A program made the position numbers and the translations under genes. The notes beneath the pieces are model-generated. The model did no database searches. It was not told where the DNA came from and saw only the letters and a program-made list of their open reading frames with translations. This document shows, one piece after another, positions 10,540-17,068 of a stretch of DNA of 41,277 bases (position 1 is the stretch's first letter; each line of letters opens with the position of its first letter). The stretch comes from Actinomycetes bacterium. GTDB lineage: Bacteria > Actinomycetota > Actinomycetes > Actinomycetales > Actinomycetaceae. Where the stretch lies: contig JAEWHO010000043.1 in NCBI GenBank assembly GCA_023387755.1, positions 1-41,277 of the forward strand. Direction: 5' to 3'.

Positions 10540-11139
10540 TTAGAGTCGGCGACGTCCTTCAAACGCTCGTCCGAGCGTGATTTCGTCAGCGTACTCTAGG
10601 TCGCCCCCCACGGGCAGACCTGAGGCAAGGCGTGAGACGGGCACATCCAAAGTACGGAGCATGCGCACCAGGTAAGCGGCGGTGGCTTCCCCTTCGATAT
10701 TGGGGTCGGTAGCGATGATGACCTCCTCGATGTCATTCTCACTCAGCCGCGTCATCAAGGATTGGATCCGCAGATCGCCCGGGCCGACCCCACCGATCGG
10801 GTCGATTGCACCGCCGAGCACATGGTACTTGCCACGGAATTCGCGGGTACGCTCGATAGCCCCGACGTCCTTGGGCTCTTCGACCACACAGATAATCGAA
10901 TCGTCACGGCGCGGGTCTGTGCAGATGCGGCATGTCTCTTCTTCTGAGACGTTCCCACAGATGCTGCAAAACCGCACATGGGTTTTCACGGCGGTGATGG
11001 CATCGGTGAGGGCCTGGATACTGGCTGGTTCGGCGGCGAGGATATGGAACGCGATTCGTTGCGCCGATTTGGGCCCGATACCGGGGAGTTGGCCTAGTTC
11101 GTCAATGAGGTCCTGTAAGGCTCCGTCATAGACGCTCAT
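10540..11139 (-). CDS. recR: Recombination mediator protein RecR
   Basis: This 199-residue protein of the RecFOR recombinational-repair pathway helps load RecA at gaps. An N-terminal helix-hairpin-helix ([20 protein letters not shown]) is followed by a four-Cys zinc motif (C58, C61, C70, C73) and a TOPRIM domain ([16 protein letters not shown] onward, with [12 protein letters not shown]). Length is normal for the family. The start overlaps the dnaX stop by 4 bp, the usual dnaX-recR arrangement. Confidence 0.97.
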   Translation of the reverse strand: MSVYDGALQDLIDELGQLPGIGPKSAQRIAFHILAAEPASIQALTDAITAVKTHVRFCSICGNVSEEETCRICTDPRRDDSIICVVEEPKDVGAIERTREFRGKYHVLGGAIDPIGGVGPGDLRIQSLMTRLSENDIEEVIIATDPNIEGEATAAYLVRMLRTLDVPVSRLASGLPVGGDLEYADEITLGRAFEGRRRL

Positions 11140-13763
11140 CTGTTGTCAGTCTCCTCTACCACGACGCCGCCGAGTTGTTTTTCTAATAGTTTCACACCAG
11201 TGAGTGCCGCCTCAGCGTCGGTGACGACGACGTCGTCACTGCTGGCACCGCCGTCGTCATCATAATCGGGTGGCACCTGGCGCTGGTTCTGCTGGGAGGT
11301 AGGCGAATCACCACTAGCAGAGGCGGTACCGTCTGCTTGTACTTGTTGTACGGCGCGGGCGAGTCGCCCTCGGGTCACTGACCCGGGTCCGCTCACCCGC
11401 GTGGTGGAGGGGGTGTCGTCTTGCGCCACGGTGCGTTCGCGACCAGCACTATCAACATGATCGTCCGGGTAGGGGACACCGGGTTGAGGGGCCTCTTGTT
11501 CCCCCGGCTCGGGCCGCCCGCCCGCAGACTGGTCGGTAGGGGTGCTCGTCTTCGGCTGCGCGGTGCCGGGCTCATACTGATGCTCCGGTTGCGATTGTTG
11601 AGGGTCCGCCTGCGCAGTATGGCGCGGTGCAGTCGATGTGTGCGCTGGAGCCGCGCCGGGGCGTTCAGCCGGTGGCTTTGTGGCAGCCGACTGGCCAGGT
11701 AGGGGGACACCCGGAATACGTTTCCCACCTTGACTAGCTGCGCGCGCCTGGCCAGGTAGTGGGACGCGAGGCGCGTTGGCCCGACGCTCTTGCTTAGGCT
11801 GCGCGGCCATCTCCGTGGCTTCTGTGGGCACCGACGGGGCGGATTCTGGCTCTGCTTCCGGCACGGGCTCTGCCGGTGGGGTAGGCACGGATGTGGGCTC
11901 TGCCGGTGGGGTAGGCACGGAGTCGGCGTCGTAGGCGGCGACGGTCAGGCGTATCCCGACGGCCTGGAAGATCGCTTCAGCCAGGTTGTCGGAGTGCTGC
12001 TCGTTGCGGAAACGTTCCAGCAGTACCGGCAGGCGGAAGATCAGCGCCAGTTCGTTATCGCGGATAGGGCCGACGGCGGCCTGACTCTGCACTAGCGCCC
12101 AGGTAACACGCGAGATGCCCTTCAATGCTTCCAGCACTTCGTCCCAGCGGCGCCGCAGCAGGTCGGCACTCTGACTGGACGGCGTCAGCTCTTCGCTGCC
12201 CCCCGCAGCGGCGGCCTGAGCCGTGGCCTTGTTCTCGTCAGTGTCGACCGATGTCGTTACCGCCGGCGCTTCGGCTGACTCTCTCTCCTTAGCGGGTTCC
12301 GCCGCAGTATCGGACTCATTCGGTTTAGCGGCTTCCATCGGCCTAGTAGAATCCGCAGGCTTTGCCGGTTCCATGGGTTTAGCAGGATCGTCCGGCTGTT
12401 CAGGCTCGGCCACTGCGCCGCTGCGTAAGGACTGGAATACCCCGGCCACCTGGGCGGGCATCCCGTGTTTCGGGCCGGAGCGACGCCCCTGGGAACCGCC
12501 CCCGCCAGTGCCAGCCACACCGAACTCTGCTGAAATGGCATTGGCGGAATCGCTCCCTGCTGTGCCGGTTCCTGCTGTGCTGGGCCCAGCTGGGCTAGTC
12601 CCTGCTGCTTGATCCGCTACACCCCCTGCCGGCACCGCCGGGGCAGCTGTTGCAATCGGGGTTTGCTGCGCCAAAATGAGTCGACCACATAGCAATTCTA
12701 GTTGCAGGCGTGGGGAGGTAGCCCCGGTCATATCCATCAGGGCAGCGTGGACCGTATCAGCACTTAATGACGCGCGCCGCGGCCCCAACTGTTCAGCCTG
12801 TACGGCCAAGCGTTCCCGTTGGTCAGCGGGCAGATCATTCCATAGCCCCCACGAGTTATCGCCGATAAGCCCCCGGATAACGAGATCCCGCAATCGTTCG
12901 AGTAGGTCTTCGGTAAAGCGCCGCGGGTCATGACCGGATTCCACAACATTGTCGACCACTCGAAATAGCGCCGCCCCGTCAACACCTGCCAAGGCGCCGA
13001 TAGCGTCGTCGAGCAGGCCTGCTGAGGTGTACCCCAGCAATTGCGCAGCCCGCTCATACCCGACCCCACCATCCACGGCTCCAGCCATGAGTTGGTCCAG
13101 GACGGAGAGGGAATCACGTACCGATCCCCCGCCAGCGCGCACCACCAGTGGCAGCACTCCACTGGCGACGGCGATATTTTCTTCCTCGCACAAATGCTGT
13201 AGGTAGGCGGTCAACTTTTCGGGGGGCACTAGCCGAAAAGGATAGTGGTGGGTACGTGAACGGATCGTGCCGATAACTTTCTCCGGCTCCGTCGTCGCGA
13301 AAATGAACTTCACGTGCGCGGGCGGCTCCTCCACCAGTTTGAGCAGCGCGTTGAAGCCCTGCGGCGTCACCATATGGGCCTCGTCCAGGATGAAGATTTT
13401 GTAGCGATCCCGGGCAGGAGCAAAGGCTGCCCGTTCGCGCAGATCCCGGGCGTCATCGACACCGTTGTGGGAAGCGGCGTCGATCTCCACGACATCCAGG
13501 GAGCCGGGCCCACCGCGGGCGAGATCACGGCAGGATTCGCACTGCCCACAGGGTTCCGGGGTAGGCCCTTCGACGCAGTTTAAGCAGCGTGCAAAAATTC
13601 GTGCCGACGTCGTTTTACCGCACCCACGCGGGCCGGAAAACAGGTAGGCATGCGAGACTCGACCAGCTTTGAGGGCAGCCATAAGCGGCTCGGTCACATG
13701 TTCCTGGCCAATGACGTCCGCAAACGTATCTGGGCGGTAACGCCGGTACAACGCAGTGCTCAT
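11136..13763 (-). CDS. dnaX: DNA polymerase III subunit gamma/tau
   Basis: This 875-residue protein is the clamp-loader ATPase. Walker A GPRGCGKT is at 44-51, the zinc-binding cysteines are C63, C72, C75 and C78, Walker B is FILDEAH at 124-130, and the sensor segment [10 protein letters not shown] is near 167. Domains II-III extend to about 370. The region about 375-510 and the stretch after about 610 are low-complexity, rich in Pro, Glu, Ala and Gln. They contain short repeats (PAKPxE, VPTPPAEP twice, VPLPGQ twice) and flank a short conserved domain around 530-610. No Shine-Dalgarno sequence precedes ATG. TATGCT lies 6 nt upstream, so the mRNA may be leaderless. Confidence 0.95.
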   Translation of the reverse strand: MSTALYRRYRPDTFADVIGQEHVTEPLMAALKAGRVSHAYLFSGPRGCGKTTSARIFARCLNCVEGPTPEPCGQCESCRDLARGGPGSLDVVEIDAASHNGVDDARDLRERAAFAPARDRYKIFILDEAHMVTPQGFNALLKLVEEPPAHVKFIFATTEPEKVIGTIRSRTHHYPFRLVPPEKLTAYLQHLCEEENIAVASGVLPLVVRAGGGSVRDSLSVLDQLMAGAVDGGVGYERAAQLLGYTSAGLLDDAIGALAGVDGAALFRVVDNVVESGHDPRRFTEDLLERLRDLVIRGLIGDNSWGLWNDLPADQRERLAVQAEQLGPRRASLSADTVHAALMDMTGATSPRLQLELLCGRLILAQQTPIATAAPAVPAGGVADQAAGTSPAGPSTAGTGTAGSDSANAISAEFGVAGTGGGGSQGRRSGPKHGMPAQVAGVFQSLRSGAVAEPEQPDDPAKPMEPAKPADSTRPMEAAKPNESDTAAEPAKERESAEAPAVTTSVDTDENKATAQAAAAGGSEELTPSSQSADLLRRRWDEVLEALKGISRVTWALVQSQAAVGPIRDNELALIFRLPVLLERFRNEQHSDNLAEAIFQAVGIRLTVAAYDADSVPTPPAEPTSVPTPPAEPVPEAEPESAPSVPTEATEMAAQPKQERRANAPRVPLPGQARAASQGGKRIPGVPLPGQSAATKPPAERPGAAPAHTSTAPRHTAQADPQQSQPEHQYEPGTAQPKTSTPTDQSAGGRPEPGEQEAPQPGVPYPDDHVDSAGRERTVAQDDTPSTTRVSGPGSVTRGRLARAVQQVQADGTASASGDSPTSQQNQRQVPPDYDDDGGASSDDVVVTDAEAALTGVKLLEKQLGGVVVEETDNR

Positions 13764-13815
13764 TCTTTGAGCATAAAGGGGACCGCTGACATTCTCACCC
13801 GAGTGGGAACATGAA

Positions 13816-13901
13816 GACCCCCACGCACCCGCCAGAGCTCACTTACCCTTGCTGCATTCCTGCCCTGGGGGAGTTGGGTGAGGTAGCGCCACGTGGGGGC
13901 T
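13816..13901 (-). ncRNA. ffs: Bacterial small SRP RNA (4.5S type)
   Basis: Read on the minus strand, the segment carries the conserved SRP domain IV hairpin. GGGCAGGAATGCAGCAAGGG (13846-13865) contains the GGAA tetraloop and the AGCA asymmetric-loop side. It is flanked by pairing arms: the 5' CCCCCACG side at the high-coordinate end and CGTGGGGG at the low end. It forms the RNA scaffold of the signal recognition particle with Ffh. Location immediately upstream of dnaX is common in actinobacteria. Exact ends are estimated from the base-paired arms. Confidence 0.92.
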
Positions 13902-14051
13902 GGTACTTACTCTAACGAAAACGGGGAGGGTGACAAAACCGGCCCGCCCCAAGTGTTATCGATCCCTCACCCGCAGCGGGAGCACGAAATCGACTCTCGC
14001 CGGGGAATCAGGTACGATGGTTCATCGTTGCCCCTGTGTGCAGCTAACCCA

Positions 14052-14136
14052 GGAGGATTCGCCTAGTGGCCTATGGCGCTCGCTTGGAAAGCGGGTTGGG
14101 TGCAAGCCCTCGGGGGTTCGAATCCCCCATCCTCCG
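14052..14136 (+). tRNA. tRNA-Ser (anticodon GGA)
   Basis: The acceptor stem GGAGGAT pairs with ATCCTCC, with discriminator G at 14136. The anticodon loop CTTGGAAA places GGA at 14086-14088, reading UCC/UCU. A long variable arm and the T-loop GGTTCGAATCC are present, as expected for a class II serine tRNA. CCA is not encoded. The 3' part from 14114 onward is duplicated at 16333-16392, marking this gene as the integration site of the adjacent element. Confidence 0.97.
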
Positions 14137-14173
14137 CAGTGCCCCTTCCGGATAGATTCCGGGAGGGGCTTTT
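14114..14173 (+). repeat. Attachment-site repeat attL (tRNA-Ser 3' end and terminator)
   Basis: This copy completes the functional tRNA-Ser (T-arm, acceptor 3' strand, GCA) and its terminator. It matches 16333-16392 at 57 of 60 positions. The three differences lie in the acceptor strand at 14127, 14130 and 14131. The last 42 bp (14132-14173) are identical in both copies. Confidence 0.85.
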
Positions 14174-14175
14174 TT
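14141..14175 (+). terminator. Rho-independent terminator of tRNA-Ser
   Basis: GCCCCTTCCGG pairs with the following TCCGGGAGGGGC around a short loop and is followed directly by a run of six T. A second copy lies in the right attachment repeat at 16360-16392. Confidence 0.85.
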
Positions 14176-14180
14176 ATGCC

Positions 14181-14201
14181 GTTTTACCCGTGATTATGCG
14201 G
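14181..14201. repeat. Left inverted repeat of the element
   Basis: GTTTTACCCGTGATTATGCGG here corresponds, in inverted orientation, to 16304-16325. Shared blocks are TTTACCCG and ATTATGCGG, separated by 2 bp here and 4 bp at the right end. Both copies lie just inside the attachment repeats, suggesting a recombinase or accessory-protein site. Confidence 0.7.
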
Positions 14202-14250
14202 AAAACTCGCCATTACTACAGCCCCGCGCGTGCGTGCTGTGCGTTCTGCA

Positions 14251-14294
14251 ATGACCTAGTTATGACCGCGCGTAGGTCATAATTAGGTCATAAT
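14251..14294. repeat. Left cluster of 11-bp TAGGTCATAAT repeats
   Basis: TAGGTCATAAT occurs twice in perfect tandem at 14273-14294. Two inverted, slightly diverged copies lie at 14251-14267 (ATGACCTA and TATGACC). A further tandem pair lies at the right end of the element (16270-16291). The 11-bp period resembles integrase arm-type site arrays such as those of Tn916. Confidence 0.75.
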
Positions 14295-14328
14295 TGGGCT
14301 ACGTCCGTAAGCGAGATTAGGAGCGACG

Positions 14329-14625
14329 ATGCCCCGCGAGATGTTCGGCTCGGTGCGAGCGAGCGGAAAGCGCTGGTTAGGCCGGTATCACGTTGCCGGT
14401 AAGGCCTATTTTACCCCCACCCGTGAGCGCAAGGGGCGGGTGCGTGAGCTGTTGCGGCGCGTCGATACTGACGGCGACCTTGCTCACCCTGAACTGACCC
14501 AGCCGCTAGACGAGAATCACCCGGCCTTGCGTGTCGTCGATGAGGAACCAGACTTTGAGCGCATGGCCGCGTTTAAGCCGCCCTATGATCCAGATGAGGA
14601 ATTGACCGAGCGGCACGACACATAA
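14329..14625 (+). CDS. Stand-alone integrase arm-domain-like protein
   Basis: This 98-residue protein begins MPREMFGSVRASGKRWLGRYHVAGKAYFTPT. It resembles the N-terminal arm-DNA-binding domain of actinobacterial tyrosine integrases (FGSVR...GRWxARY...). The rest is charged and shows no core-binding or catalytic domain, and no R-H-R-Y catalytic set follows. AGGAG precedes the ATG at good spacing. The gene starts 35 bp after the left cluster of 11-bp repeats, the kind of DNA such a domain would bind. It may be an integrase remnant or a separate DNA-binding regulator; I assign the fold by motif resemblance only. Confidence 0.6.
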   Translation: MPREMFGSVRASGKRWLGRYHVAGKAYFTPTRERKGRVRELLRRVDTDGDLAHPELTQPLDENHPALRVVDEEPDFERMAAFKPPYDPDEELTERHDT

Positions 14626-14628
14626 AGA

Positions 14629-14653
14629 AAACCCCGGCGTTATGCCGGGGGTT
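14629..14653. terminator. Bidirectional terminator inside the element
   Basis: An 8-bp ACCCCGGC stem pairs with GCCGGGGT (one bulged G), with A residues before it and TT after it. It lies between the convergent 14329-14625 and 14658-15173 genes. Confidence 0.7.
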
Positions 14654-14657
14654 AGCT

Positions 14658-15173
14658 CTATTTCTTGTCGCCGCGCGAACCTCTGATTGCAGGAATCGCG
14701 CTAACCAACGCCGCCGCCAATCCTCCTATAGCGATGAACGTTTCACTATTCACTGCCCCTAATGCGGCCACAACGAGCGCGGCTGTGGGCAAAATAAGGG
14801 CTGCAGATGCAATGATCGTAGTCGCAAGCACTTCACCACGAGCCATCCGATACCGAGCGTCCACCTCTTTTTCAGTTAAACGCAATATGCGGTCGGCGGC
14901 ATCTGGAAGCACCTCATTATAGGCGCGAAAATCTGCAGGCGGAGGGAGCGGGCCTTGATAGCGGGCGTAAACTTCACTAACTAGCGGGACGAGCTGTTCT
15001 TCCTCGTTACCGCCTCTGCGTTCCGATATATCGCTTGGCCTACCGTCGCTAACGCTGGGCCAATGATCCCGTCCTTCTCGATTTCCTGACGGCGCTTTCG
15101 AAGTTTCTGCGGGCTGGCCGTTGTTGCCGTCCGGTAAGCCCGATGTAGCATCATTGCCGCGTTGCTCATCCAT
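14658..15173 (-). CDS. DUF2335-type predicted membrane protein
   Basis: This 171-residue protein has a charged, disordered N-terminal half (about 1-65). A segment YQGPLPPPADFRAYNEVLPDAADRILRLTEKEVDARYR follows, characteristic of DUF2335 proteins, then two hydrophobic helices (about 115-137 and 144-162) and a basic tail. DUF2335 proteins are frequent in prophages and integrative elements; their function is not established. It is transcribed against the other element genes. Confidence 0.75.
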   Translation of the reverse strand: MDEQRGNDATSGLPDGNNGQPAETSKAPSGNREGRDHWPSVSDGRPSDISERRGGNEEEQLVPLVSEVYARYQGPLPPPADFRAYNEVLPDAADRILRLTEKEVDARYRMARGEVLATTIIASAALILPTAALVVAALGAVNSETFIAIGGLAAALVSAIPAIRGSRGDKK

Positions 15174-15261
15174 CTAGCCTCCTGCTCGCTGTAACGCCTC
15201 TGAGTATATAGAACCGCATTAGACGACAACCAATGATATGCGCCAAATCACAAATACCGAG

Positions 15262-15290
15262 TTGTGTAAACATATGCACTCATGTAAACT
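15262..15290 (+). promoter_or_regulatory. Candidate promoter for the small-peptide gene
   Basis: TTGTGT (15262-15267) and TAAACT (15285-15290) are separated by exactly 17 bp and lie about 27 bp upstream of the GTG at 15317. TGTAAAC occurs twice here, partly overlapping these elements, and could be an operator. Confidence 0.4.
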
Positions 15291-15316
15291 GAAGGTACAA
15301 AGAAAGGAGGTGCCAA

Positions 15317-15421
15317 GTGGATACACTGACTGGGGTTGCGGCACTTATCGCAGCAGCCGCCGCGCTCATTAAGGCGAGCGCAGACCTGATTAACGCAATC
15401 AAGTCAAAGCCGAAAGAGTAG
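15317..15421 (+). CDS. 34-residue hydrophobic peptide with strong ribosome binding site
   Basis: This small gene starts at GTG 15317. AAAGGAGG (15303-15310) lies 6 nt before it, one of the best ribosome binding sites in the window. The product (VDTLTGVAALIAAAAALI, then KASADLINAIKSKPKE) is an Ala-rich amphipathic or membrane helix with a lysine-rich tail. It is unlike any family I recognise. The general form resembles phenol-soluble modulins, small holin-like proteins or type I toxin peptides. The strong start signal and promoter-like sequence upstream argue that it is expressed. Confidence 0.6.
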   Translation: MDTLTGVAALIAAAAALIKASADLINAIKSKPKE

Positions 15422-15490
15422 CGCGGCAAGCGGCCCAGGATACCTAAACTAACCTGGGCCGCACCCCCAGTTTACAACCACTAGTCAATC

Positions 15491-15661
15491 ATGAGCACTA
15501 CTTGGATCAGCATTTTTGCCGCGGCTCTAACCGTATGGGCCGCGGCGGTAGGCGACACCGCGGCTGCAATTATCTCTGCTGCACTTTTGGTTGCCGCCAC
15601 CGGCGTTAAGTTGGCGGCTGGGAGGGTTGCGCGAGATGAAGCGTTACCTTTCACGGAGTGA
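15491..15661 (+). CDS. Small two-helix hydrophobic protein of the element
   Basis: This 56-residue frame from ATG 15491 encodes MSTTWISIFAAALTVWAAAV, a turn containing GDTAA, a second hydrophobic stretch (AAIISAALLVAATGVKLAAG) and a charged tail. It could be a small membrane protein, perhaps holin-like. No clear ribosome binding site is visible. It overlaps the next gene by 26 bp in another frame, so its reality is less certain than that of the 34-residue gene before it. Confidence 0.4.
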   Translation: MSTTWISIFAAALTVWAAAVGDTAAAIISAALLVAATGVKLAAGRVARDEALPFTE

Positions 15662-15842
15662 GTTTGCCGCCCGGATCGGCGTCAAAACGCCCACATTGTG
15701 CCGGTATAAGTTGCCAGAACCAGATGTGATGATCGGCCCCGATACGCGCCCGACTTACGGGTGGACTGCGGACACTATTGACAAATGGAACGCGGCCAGA
15801 CCCGGGCGCGGGAGGCGGCAAAGAGAGGTGATCAATACCTAG
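15636..15842 (+). CDS. Excisionase/AlpA-like helix-turn-helix protein
   Basis: This 68-residue basic protein MKRYLSRSEFAARIGVKTPTLCRYKLPEPDVMIG...YGWTADTIDKWNAARPGRG has the MerR-type winged-helix pattern of excisionases and AlpA regulators. It shows the initial helix-turn-helix, a Pro-rich wing, then a W-x4-I-x-x-W segment and a basic tail. ATG at 15636 was chosen because GGAGGG lies about 10 nt before it and family proteins start close to the HTH. In an integrated element it likely acts in excision or as a transcriptional regulator. Confidence 0.7.
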   Translation: MKRYLSRSEFAARIGVKTPTLCRYKLPEPDVMIGPDTRPTYGWTADTIDKWNAARPGRGRRQREVINT

Positions 15843-15872
15843 ACTGTCAGAGGTTGCCGGTACGGTGGGCGC

Positions 15873-16283
15873 GTGGACAGGCCAGAACAGTTGCGCGCGC
15901 TTGCCGAAGCGGCTCACGATGAGGGGCTGACTATTCTCGAGCGCCCCCTGCCTCACGGTCTGAGCGGGGCATATGACCTACGCGCTGGCATTATCTACCT
16001 ACGGCGCGGCTTGAGTGTGCCTCACCAGGTAGCCGTGCTTGCCCACGAGCTTGAACACCATCGGCGCGGGGACGATGGGCACCAAGACGCCTCCACCGAG
16101 GCGCGTATCAATCAAGCCGTAGCGCGCTGGCTCATATCGCCTGCTGAATATGCGCTCGCCGAACAGATTGCAGGCGGGCATAGCGGCGCTATCGCGCTGG
16201 AACTCGATTTGCCCCGCTGGGTAGTGAGCGCGTATCGAACCCGCCTATGGGATAGCTCACCCGTTTTGCTAGGTCATAAATAG
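15873..16283 (+). CDS. ImmA/IrrE family metallopeptidase
   Basis: This 136-residue protein has the zinc-metallopeptidase motif HELEH at 58-62 in VLAHELEHHRRGDDGHQD, preceded by the GLSGAYDLRAGIIYLRRGL beta segments typical of phage-borne ImmA-like proteins. A C-terminal helical part (EARINQAVARWLISPAEY) follows. In ICEBs1, ImmA cleaves the element's repressor to induce excision. Here no cognate ImmR-type repressor is visible beside it, so its target is unknown. It starts at GTG 15873. The stop codon lies within the right-hand 11-bp repeats. Confidence 0.85.
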   Translation: MDRPEQLRALAEAAHDEGLTILERPLPHGLSGAYDLRAGIIYLRRGLSVPHQVAVLAHELEHHRRGDDGHQDASTEARINQAVARWLISPAEYALAEQIAGGHSGAIALELDLPRWVVSAYRTRLWDSSPVLLGHK

Positions 16284-16291
16284 GTCATAGC
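16270..16291. repeat. Right pair of 11-bp TAGGTCATAAN repeats
   Basis: TAGGTCATAAA (16270-16280) and TAGGTCATAGC (16281-16291) stand in tandem, matching the left cluster at 14251-14294. They overlap the 3' end of the metallopeptidase gene. Confidence 0.75.
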
Positions 16292-16303
16292 GTTTTGCGA
16301 ATA

Positions 16304-16325
16304 CCGCATAATTACGCGGGTAAAC
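16304..16325. repeat. Right inverted repeat of the element
   Basis: The reverse complement reads GTTTACCCG, then CGTA, then ATTATGCGG, matching the left copy at 14181-14201 apart from a small spacer difference. It lies 7 bp inside the right attachment repeat. Confidence 0.7.
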
Positions 16326-16332
16326 TGGCATA

Positions 16333-16392
16333 GGGTTCGAATCCCTCACTCTCCGCAGTGCCCCTTCCGGATAGATTCCGGGAGGGGCTTTT
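16333..16392 (+). repeat. Attachment-site repeat attR (tRNA 3' fragment and terminator)
   Basis: This fragment contains a tRNA T-loop (GGGTTCGAATCCC), a CACTCTCCGCA 3' end and a full terminator, with no tRNA 5' half before it. It matches 14114-14173 at 57 of 60 positions. It is most simply the chromosomal 3' end displaced by insertion of the element. Confidence 0.85.
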
Positions 16393-16555
16393 GCCCTTGT
16401 TTCCGCGTAAATGCGGCATCTCAGCGTCCCCTGTGCACCCATCACGAAGTGCCTGAAGACCCCTCTTGCGCCTTCCTGGCTCCCGCGAAAGGTACAAATA
16501 AGGCAGTACACGCCCCGAGGCGCAGCCGCATACAGCATGGGCCCTGGAAATCCGC

Positions 16556-16561
16556 CACAAT
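16556..16561 (+). promoter_or_regulatory. -10 element for a probable leaderless S4-protein transcript
   Basis: CACAAT ends 7 nt before ATG 16569 and no Shine-Dalgarno sequence is present. The layout is the same as for bioY and the LytR_C gene. The gap 16393-16555 holds no other recognised feature. Confidence 0.45.
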
Positions 16562-16568
16562 AACGTCC

Positions 16569-16958
16569 ATGGATAGTGTGCGCGTTGATGTGTGGCTGTG
16601 GAGTGTTCGTCAGATCAAAACCCGCAGTTTGGCTACCGCTGAATGCCGGGCGGGGCATGTGCAGATTAACGGGGAGCGTGCTAAACCTGCGGCTCCGGTC
16701 CGCGTGGGCGATGAGGTGCGGTACCGCTTTCAGGGTTTCGATCGCATCCTGGAAGTCACGGCCCTACTGAAGAAGCGCGTGTCCGCTCCCCAAGCACAGC
16801 AGTGCTATATCGATCATTCGCCCCCGCGCCCCGCCGCCATGGTGCCGCTGGTCGTACGGGACCGGGGTGCGGGCCGACCCACCAAGAAGGACCGGCGCGC
16901 GCTGGAGCAGCTGATGGGAACGGACTTCCAACACCGCTCGTCCCGCCGTCGCGGCTAA
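16569..16958 (+). CDS. S4 domain RNA-binding protein (Hsp15-like)
   Basis: This 129-residue cytosolic protein has an N-terminal S4 domain (VRVDVWLWSVRQIKTRSLATAECRAGHVQINGERAKPAAPVRVGDEVRY, residues 4-54) and a basic C-terminal tail (GRPTKKDRRALEQLMG). Both are characteristic of Hsp15/YrfH-type proteins. In Escherichia coli, Hsp15 binds stalled 50S subunits that carry peptidyl-tRNA. I chose ATG 16569 because the S4 domain begins immediately and a -10-like hexamer lies 7 nt upstream. A longer in-frame start would run into the attachment-site region. Confidence 0.85.
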   Translation: MDSVRVDVWLWSVRQIKTRSLATAECRAGHVQINGERAKPAAPVRVGDEVRYRFQGFDRILEVTALLKKRVSAPQAQQCYIDHSPPRPAAMVPLVVRDRGAGRPTKKDRRALEQLMGTDFQHRSSRRRG

Positions 16959-17068
16959 TACGCTACCGAGAGTCCTGCTGCGAGACTCCCTACCAACCAG
17001 CGTTATGTACGCAATCTCCTGCTGGAGTGCGATGCGAGCCAGACCGTTTTTCGATTACGGTTAAACCT

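Larger units (their letters stand above)
14114..16392. mobile_element. Small integrated element at tRNA-Ser, no complete integrase
   Basis: The element is bounded by 60-bp direct repeats of the tRNA 3' end plus terminator (14114-14173 and 16333-16392, 57 of 60 identical, no gaps). Inside each boundary lie inverted copies of a TTTACCCG...ATTATGCGG sequence, and clusters of an 11-bp TAGGTCATAAN repeat sit further in. The cargo is phage-like: an integrase arm-domain-like protein, DUF2335 protein, small hydrophobic peptides, excisionase-like HTH and ImmA/IrrE-type peptidase. No catalytic integrase, replication or structural gene is present. It may be a decayed integrative element or a satellite mobilised in trans. 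Confidence 0.8.

Noticed and set aside
13930..14193. Open frame running through the tRNA-Ser gene
   Set aside because: It covers the tRNA and its terminator and has no coding character.
16269..16658. 129-codon minus-strand frame across the right attachment site
   Set aside because: It overlaps the attachment repeat, the tRNA fragment and the S4 gene start, and has no family likeness.
16802..17068. Extended N-terminus for the LytR_C protein
   Set aside because: The extra residues overlap the S4-protein gene and are not protein-like for this family; the GTG at 17069 has a well-placed -10 element.
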